Shown here: piece by piece, positions 60,410 to 64,000 of the stretch
How positions within the stretch are numbered: the stretch's first letter is position 1
Layout: each line of letters opens with the position of its first letter
Source: Chloracidobacterium sp.
GTDB taxonomy: Bacteria > Acidobacteriota > Blastocatellia > Pyrinomonadales > Pyrinomonadaceae
Assembly (NCBI GenBank): GCA_016720705.1
Contig: JADKKB010000007.1
Coordinates: forward strand, 806,001 to 870,000
DNA length: 64,000 nucleotides
Direction of reading: 5' to 3'
Notes under the pieces: model-generated
Seen by the model: only the letters and a program-made list of their open reading frames with translations
Told to the model about the DNA's origin: nothing
The model's database searches: none
Position numbers and translations under genes: made by a program

Positions 60410-62188
60410 CTAAAACGACCAAATCATAGGTATCAAGACCGTTGCCATTATCCAGAACATAATGTTCAGCGGAGTGCCGACCTTAACAAAATCAAGGAAT
60501 TTATATTGGCCCGGCCCGTAGATCATTGTGTTGGTCTGATAGCCAACCGGTGTCATAAAGCTTGCCGAGGCCGCAAAGGTTATGGCCATCAAAAATGGCG
60601 TTGGCTCGACTCCCATTGTGTTTGCAGTAGCGATAGCTATCGGAGCCAGAAGCGCCGCCGTCGCGTTATTCGACATCGTTTCAGTGAGAAGCGACGTTAG
60701 AAGGTAAAACGCAGAAACCAGAGCGATCGGTCCGTAGACACCGATATATCGCAGCATATTCGACGAAAGCAGCCCTGCCGCTCCCGATTTGTCCAGCGCA
60801 ACGCCGAGTGAAAGAACTCCGGCAAGCAGAAAGATTATCTTCCATTCGATCGCGATGTAAGCTTCCTCAAGGGAAATACAACGTGTAAAAACCATCGCGA
60901 TCGCTCCGACCAGAGCGGTCACGACGATCGGAGCCAAGTTAAAGGTCGCTGCGAGAACAACGCCGGCAACGATAAGGATCGCAAAGATAGCTTTGTCACG
61001 GCGAAATGCTGTCGTCTCCATTTCGGAGGTGATGATAAACTCACCACTCTTCCTGATGGCCGCAATCCGGCTCTGCTCGATCTCCATCAGTAGCACGTCG
61101 CCGCCGCGGAGCACAGTGTTGGAGAGCTTTTCGTGCACGACGCGTCCACCATGGCGGATCGCCAAAACATTTGCTCCGTAACGATCCCGAAACTGACTGC
61201 CTTGTAGGGTGTCGGCAATCAAGTTCGAGTTTGGTTCGATAACTGCTTCGATCAAGCGGTAATTGTCGAGAGCGACGTTATCATCACGCCATTTGGTCTG
61301 CGGCTGAAAAAGTACACCTTCGCGTTCTTGTAGATTGCGAATGTTTTCAAGATCACAGCGGATCAAAAGGATATCGCCGGCCTGTAGTATCACGTCAGGC
61401 GTCGGAAGTTGAATGATCAGCTCATCTCGTTGGATCTTTACAATGCCGAGATCGAGGTCGTGAACGATGGGTGCATCCCTGATCATCTTCCCTACCGATG
61501 ACGCATGCGGCAGAAGCACGACTTCGGTCAAATATTCACTCATTGTGAAATTGTCGACCAAATTCTCACCACCGCGTCGCTCCGGGATCAAACGGATTCC
61601 GACGATCAGCAGATAAACAACCCCGACAGCGAACATCGCGAGCCCCAGAGGCAGAAACTCAAACATCGTAAATGCTCTGAGTCCATTTTTTTCCGCGATG
61701 GAACTGACAAGTATATTTGTCGATGTGCCAATGAGAGTACAAACGCCGCCAAACATCGAGGCGAACGAAACCGGCATTAGGATCTTTGACGCACTAATGC
61801 CGGTTTCCTTTGCAACGCCCAATAAAATTGGCAGGAAGATGGCGATCACCGGCGTGTTATTGATAAAGGCTGACAGAAGGCCGACGATCAGCATTACAGC
61901 GATAATGCCGACCCAGAAACCACGTTTGAAAACGCTATTTGTAAATTCGCCAAGGTAATTGACGGCGCCCGTTTTGAACAACCCGGCGCCCAAGACAAAC
62001 ATTGACCCGACCGTGATCGTCGCCGAGTTGCTAAAGCCGGCGAGCCCTTGCGACGGCGTGATTATTCCCGAGATAAGCAACAACGCCATAACGAGCAGAG
62101 CCACAAGGTCTACCCGAAACTTCTCGGTAACGAAAAGGAACGCCGCCAAGATCAGAACGGCCAAAACAATAATGATCTGTAGGGACAT
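60410..62188 (-). CDS. SLC13-family permease with two RCK-C (TrkA-C) domains
   Basis: A 592-residue inner-membrane transporter of the divalent-anion:sodium symporter/ArsB-like superfamily. Eleven or so hydrophobic segments are split by a large cytoplasmic insert (about residues 200-390) holding two TrkA-C domains (LPHASSVGKMIRDAPIVHDLDLGIVKIQRDELIIQLPTPDVILQAGDILLIRCD and the following GSQFRDRYGANVLAIRHGG). SNSATITVGSMFVLGAGL and TNILVSSIAEKNG match SLC13-type permeases such as the sulfate or sodium:sulfate carriers. Substrate is unassigned. ATG at 62188 is preferred over the TTG at 62200. Confidence 0.88.
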   Translation of the reverse strand: MSLQIIIVLAVLILAAFLFVTEKFRVDLVALLVMALLLISGIITPSQGLAGFSNSATITVGSMFVLGAGLFKTGAVNYLGEFTNSVFKRGFWVGIIAVMLIVGLLSAFINNTPVIAIFLPILLGVAKETGISASKILMPVSFASMFGGVCTLIGTSTNILVSSIAEKNGLRAFTMFEFLPLGLAMFAVGVVYLLIVGIRLIPERRGGENLVDNFTMSEYLTEVVLLPHASSVGKMIRDAPIVHDLDLGIVKIQRDELIIQLPTPDVILQAGDILLIRCDLENIRNLQEREGVLFQPQTKWRDDNVALDNYRLIEAVIEPNSNLIADTLQGSQFRDRYGANVLAIRHGGRVVHEKLSNTVLRGGDVLLMEIEQSRIAAIRKSGEFIITSEMETTAFRRDKAIFAILIVAGVVLAATFNLAPIVVTALVGAIAMVFTRCISLEEAYIAIEWKIIFLLAGVLSLGVALDKSGAAGLLSSNMLRYIGVYGPIALVSAFYLLTSLLTETMSNNATAALLAPIAIATANTMGVEPTPFLMAITFAASASFMTPVGYQTNTMIYGPGQYKFLDFVKVGTPLNIMFWIMATVLIPMIWSF

Positions 62189-62200
62189 TAATTCTGCCAA

Positions 62201-62633
62201 TCACCGCTAAATGGAATGACCTTAGCAGGTCGACCGCGTCGACGAAATGTCTTGCGAATTACGGCTGCACATTCCTCACGACGAAGTTGAAATTTAACTC
62301 GCCAATCATTTCAATAAGGCATCAAACGAAACTCGTCCAGAATCTCGGTCCGATACAAATGAAGGAATAGTAACCAAAAAGCGATATTCTCTTTCGAGTG
62401 AAGAGACAGCGTCTCGCCTCCCCACTTTCCGAGATATCACTTGACGGCAAAAAAGGCCGCCAGACAATCCATTTCGTCTTCAGGGAAGACTCTAGTCGTC
62501 TTGATCTGCTCGCAAAGATCGGGAAAATTCCAAGTCGACCTCGGATCGCGACGTTTCATTTCTTAGTGCTTGTAACCATCAAAACGGAGGGCAGAGGTAT
62601 CGAGAATTTCTCCCTCTTCCATCCGTGCCATAT
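62201..62633. other. 433-bp intergenic region with no supported gene
   Basis: Between the aldehyde dehydrogenase stop and the permease start, both on the minus strand. A GTG-started open frame on the plus strand (62398-62658) has atypical composition and no recognisable domain, so I do not call it. No tRNA or strong hairpin was seen; the permease promoter should lie here. Confidence 0.5.
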
Positions 62634-64000
62634 TTATATTTCCACCTCATCGATCTGAGCCTTCTGCAACTTGCCCGAATGATCGATATACAGTGCTTTC
62701 CACTCCGTGAAGATGTCAAGAACCTGTGTTCCGGCTTCGCGGTGGCCGTTGCCCGTACCCTTGGTTCCGCCAAACGGCAGATGGACCTCAGCACCGATGG
62801 TGGCTGAGTTAACGTAGCAAATGCCGGTATATAGTTCCTGCATCGCGTAAAAGGCCTGATTGATATCCTGTGTATAGATCGCCGACGAAAGGCCGTATGC
62901 GACGCCGTTGACGATCTCGATCGCCTCATCAAGCGTCGAGAATGGGATCACGCTCGTGACCGGGCCGAAGATCTCTTCCTGGCCGATCCGCATGCCCGGC
63001 TTCACGTCTGTAAAGACTGTCGGTTCAATAAAATAGCCATTCTTGAAGTCGCCTTTGGTCATAATGTTGCCGCCGCAGGCGAGCGTGGCTTTGTCGTGGA
63101 TCTTGCCGATCTCGATGTAGCCGCGAATCTTTTCCATCGCCCGCTCGTTGATCACGGGTCCGACCTCTGTCCGCGGATCAAGGCCGCTGCCGACGCGGAG
63201 CTTTTTGACTCGTTCGACGAGCTTTTCGCAGAATTTCTTATAGACTTTTTTGTGTACGACCAGTCGCGACGAAGCTGTGCAGCGTTGTCCGCTGGTGCCG
63301 AACGCTCCCCATAGCGAACCGTCGACCGCATTATCAATGTCGGCGTCATCCATCACGATGATCGCGTTTTTGCCGCCCATTTCGAGACTGACGATCTTGT
63401 TATCTCGGGCACACGCCTCGGCGATCGTGCGTCCGGTCGATGTCGAACCGGTAAACGAGATCAGCCGAACGTCTTGATGGTCGACAAGTGCGGCTCCCGC
63501 GTCGCCGAATCCATTTACAACATTGACGACTCCTGCCGGAATGCCGGCCTCCTCGCACGACTTAACAAGATTGATCGTCGAAAGCGGCACATCTTCGCCG
63601 GATTTGATAACGACCGTATTACCGCAAACCAGAGCCGGTATTAGCTTCCAAGACGGGATTGCCATCGGGAAATTGAACGGCGTGATCAGCCCGCACAGGC
63701 CAACCGGTTGGCGGACGCACATTGCGAACTTATTGGGCATTTCGGCCGGTGTGGTAAATCCGTGTAGGCGGCGGCCTTCGCCCGCTGTATAGTACGTACA
63801 GTCTATTGCTTCCTGCACATCGCCGCCGGCTTCCTTGAGCACCTTGCCCATCTCGCGGGTCATCTGCTGCGTAAATGTGTCCTTATTCTTGCGCAGAATT
63901 TCGCCGAGTGTGAATAGTATCTCGGCTCGTTTCGGGGCCGGCGTGCGGCGCCACCTCGTCGCGGCACCCTTGGCAGCAGCGACGGCGGCATTGACATCAT
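62634..64000 (-). CDS. Aldehyde dehydrogenase family protein, 5'-truncated by the window
   Basis: At least 455 residues of an NAD(P)-dependent aldehyde dehydrogenase; the frame is open to the window edge (first complete codon at 63998), and residues upstream of the internal ATG at 63863 are clearly part of it (KGAATRWRRTPAPKRAEILFTLGEILR). The catalytic Glu is in SLEMGGKNAII and the nucleophilic Cys in SGQRCTASSRL. NAD-loop FTGSTSTGRTIAE. The tail motif FGGTKGTGNGHREAG resembles ALDH7-like semialdehyde dehydrogenases, so lysine or related amino-acid breakdown is possible but not proved. Confidence 0.93.
   Translation of the reverse strand, partial: DVNAAVAAAKGAATRWRRTPAPKRAEILFTLGEILRKNKDTFTQQMTREMGKVLKEAGGDVQEAIDCTYYTAGEGRRLHGFTTPAEMPNKFAMCVRQPVGLCGLITPFNFPMAIPSWKLIPALVCGNTVVIKSGEDVPLSTINLVKSCEEAGIPAGVVNVVNGFGDAGAALVDHQDVRLISFTGSTSTGRTIAEACARDNKIVSLEMGGKNAIIVMDDADIDNAVDGSLWGAFGTSGQRCTASSRLVVHKKVYKKFCEKLVERVKKLRVGSGLDPRTEVGPVINERAMEKIRGYIEIGKIHDKATLACGGNIMTKGDFKNGYFIEPTVFTDVKPGMRIGQEEIFGPVTSVIPFSTLDEAIEIVNGVAYGLSSAIYTQDINQAFYAMQELYTGICYVNSATIGAEVHLPFGGTKGTGNGHREAGTQVLDIFTEWKALYIDHSGKLQKAQIDEVEI

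Noticed and set aside
62398..62658. GTG-started frame of 86 codons in the gap before the aldehyde dehydrogenase gene
   Set aside because: No domain, weak composition, and it overlaps the coding end of the dehydrogenase on the other strand.
1..64000. CRISPR arrays, rRNA and tRNA genes
   Set aside because: No regularly spaced direct repeats, rRNA-like stretches or tRNA T-loop/cloverleaf patterns were seen by eye. A dedicated search (tRNAscan, rRNA models) would be needed for certainty.

Overview
The window looks like a chromosomal segment of a Gram-negative environmental bacterium, most likely an acidobacterium of the Blastocatellia type. This is inference from gene content: an exosortase/exopolysaccharide locus, a class II (B12-dependent) ribonucleotide reductase, an S46 dipeptidyl-peptidase, Mpl, TonB-type proteins, a MauG-like protein with VCBS repeats, and many secreted proteins of unknown function. 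Both ends cut through genes: an acyl/acetyl-CoA synthetase on the left and an aldehyde dehydrogenase on the right. I saw no rRNA, tRNA, CRISPR array or prophage.

Layout. 1-1.9 kb: the acyl-CoA synthetase carries an in-frame insertion of a REP-associated tyrosine (Y1/HUH) transposase, bounded by matching inverted hairpins. 1.9-4.2 kb: a CHAD protein, a DUF488 protein, an isoprenylcysteine-methyltransferase-like protein and a small membrane gene broken by one TGA. 4.5-11 kb: a secreted M19-type dipeptidase, secreted unknowns, a decayed second DUF488 copy, an AlkA-type glycosylase and a methyltransferase. 11-17.5 kb: a helicase lacking its second RecA domain, two unknown envelope genes, a series of hairpins with compensatory base changes, secA, and a TonB-domain protein. 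17.6-18.6 kb: gene remnants (a frameshifted pyridoxamine-oxidase-like gene and a PIN-domain fragment).

18.6-31.2 kb, minus strand, is one coherent envelope locus. It reads from a prenyl diphosphate synthase through an exosortase-EpsI fusion, a TPR lipoprotein (PrsT type), a 63-residue protein with a PEP-CTERM-like segment, a Wzz-type chain-length protein, an ExeA-type ATPase, a tyrosine autokinase, a polyprenyl-phosphate sugar transferase and a Wza-type export protein to a Ycf48-like propeller. Together these fit synthesis and export of an exopolysaccharide coupled to exosortase protein sorting.

31.3-47.3 kb holds mostly housekeeping and envelope genes: flavin reductase, Hsp33, nrdJ with a candidate NrdR box, a di-heme peroxidase-like protein, PBP4, an RRM protein, mpl, S46 peptidase and an aminotransferase. 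47.5-57.5 kb holds a DsbA-like protein, a glutaminyl cyclase, and a purine-degradation group (guanine deaminase, a DMT-type permease, xdhA, xdhB, xdhC), then VanW and TonB-like proteins. 57.5-64 kb holds a DUF512 radical-SAM/PDZ protein, alanine dehydrogenase, an SLC13-type permease and the partial aldehyde dehydrogenase. Three intergenic palindromic elements lie between 52 and 59.2 kb.
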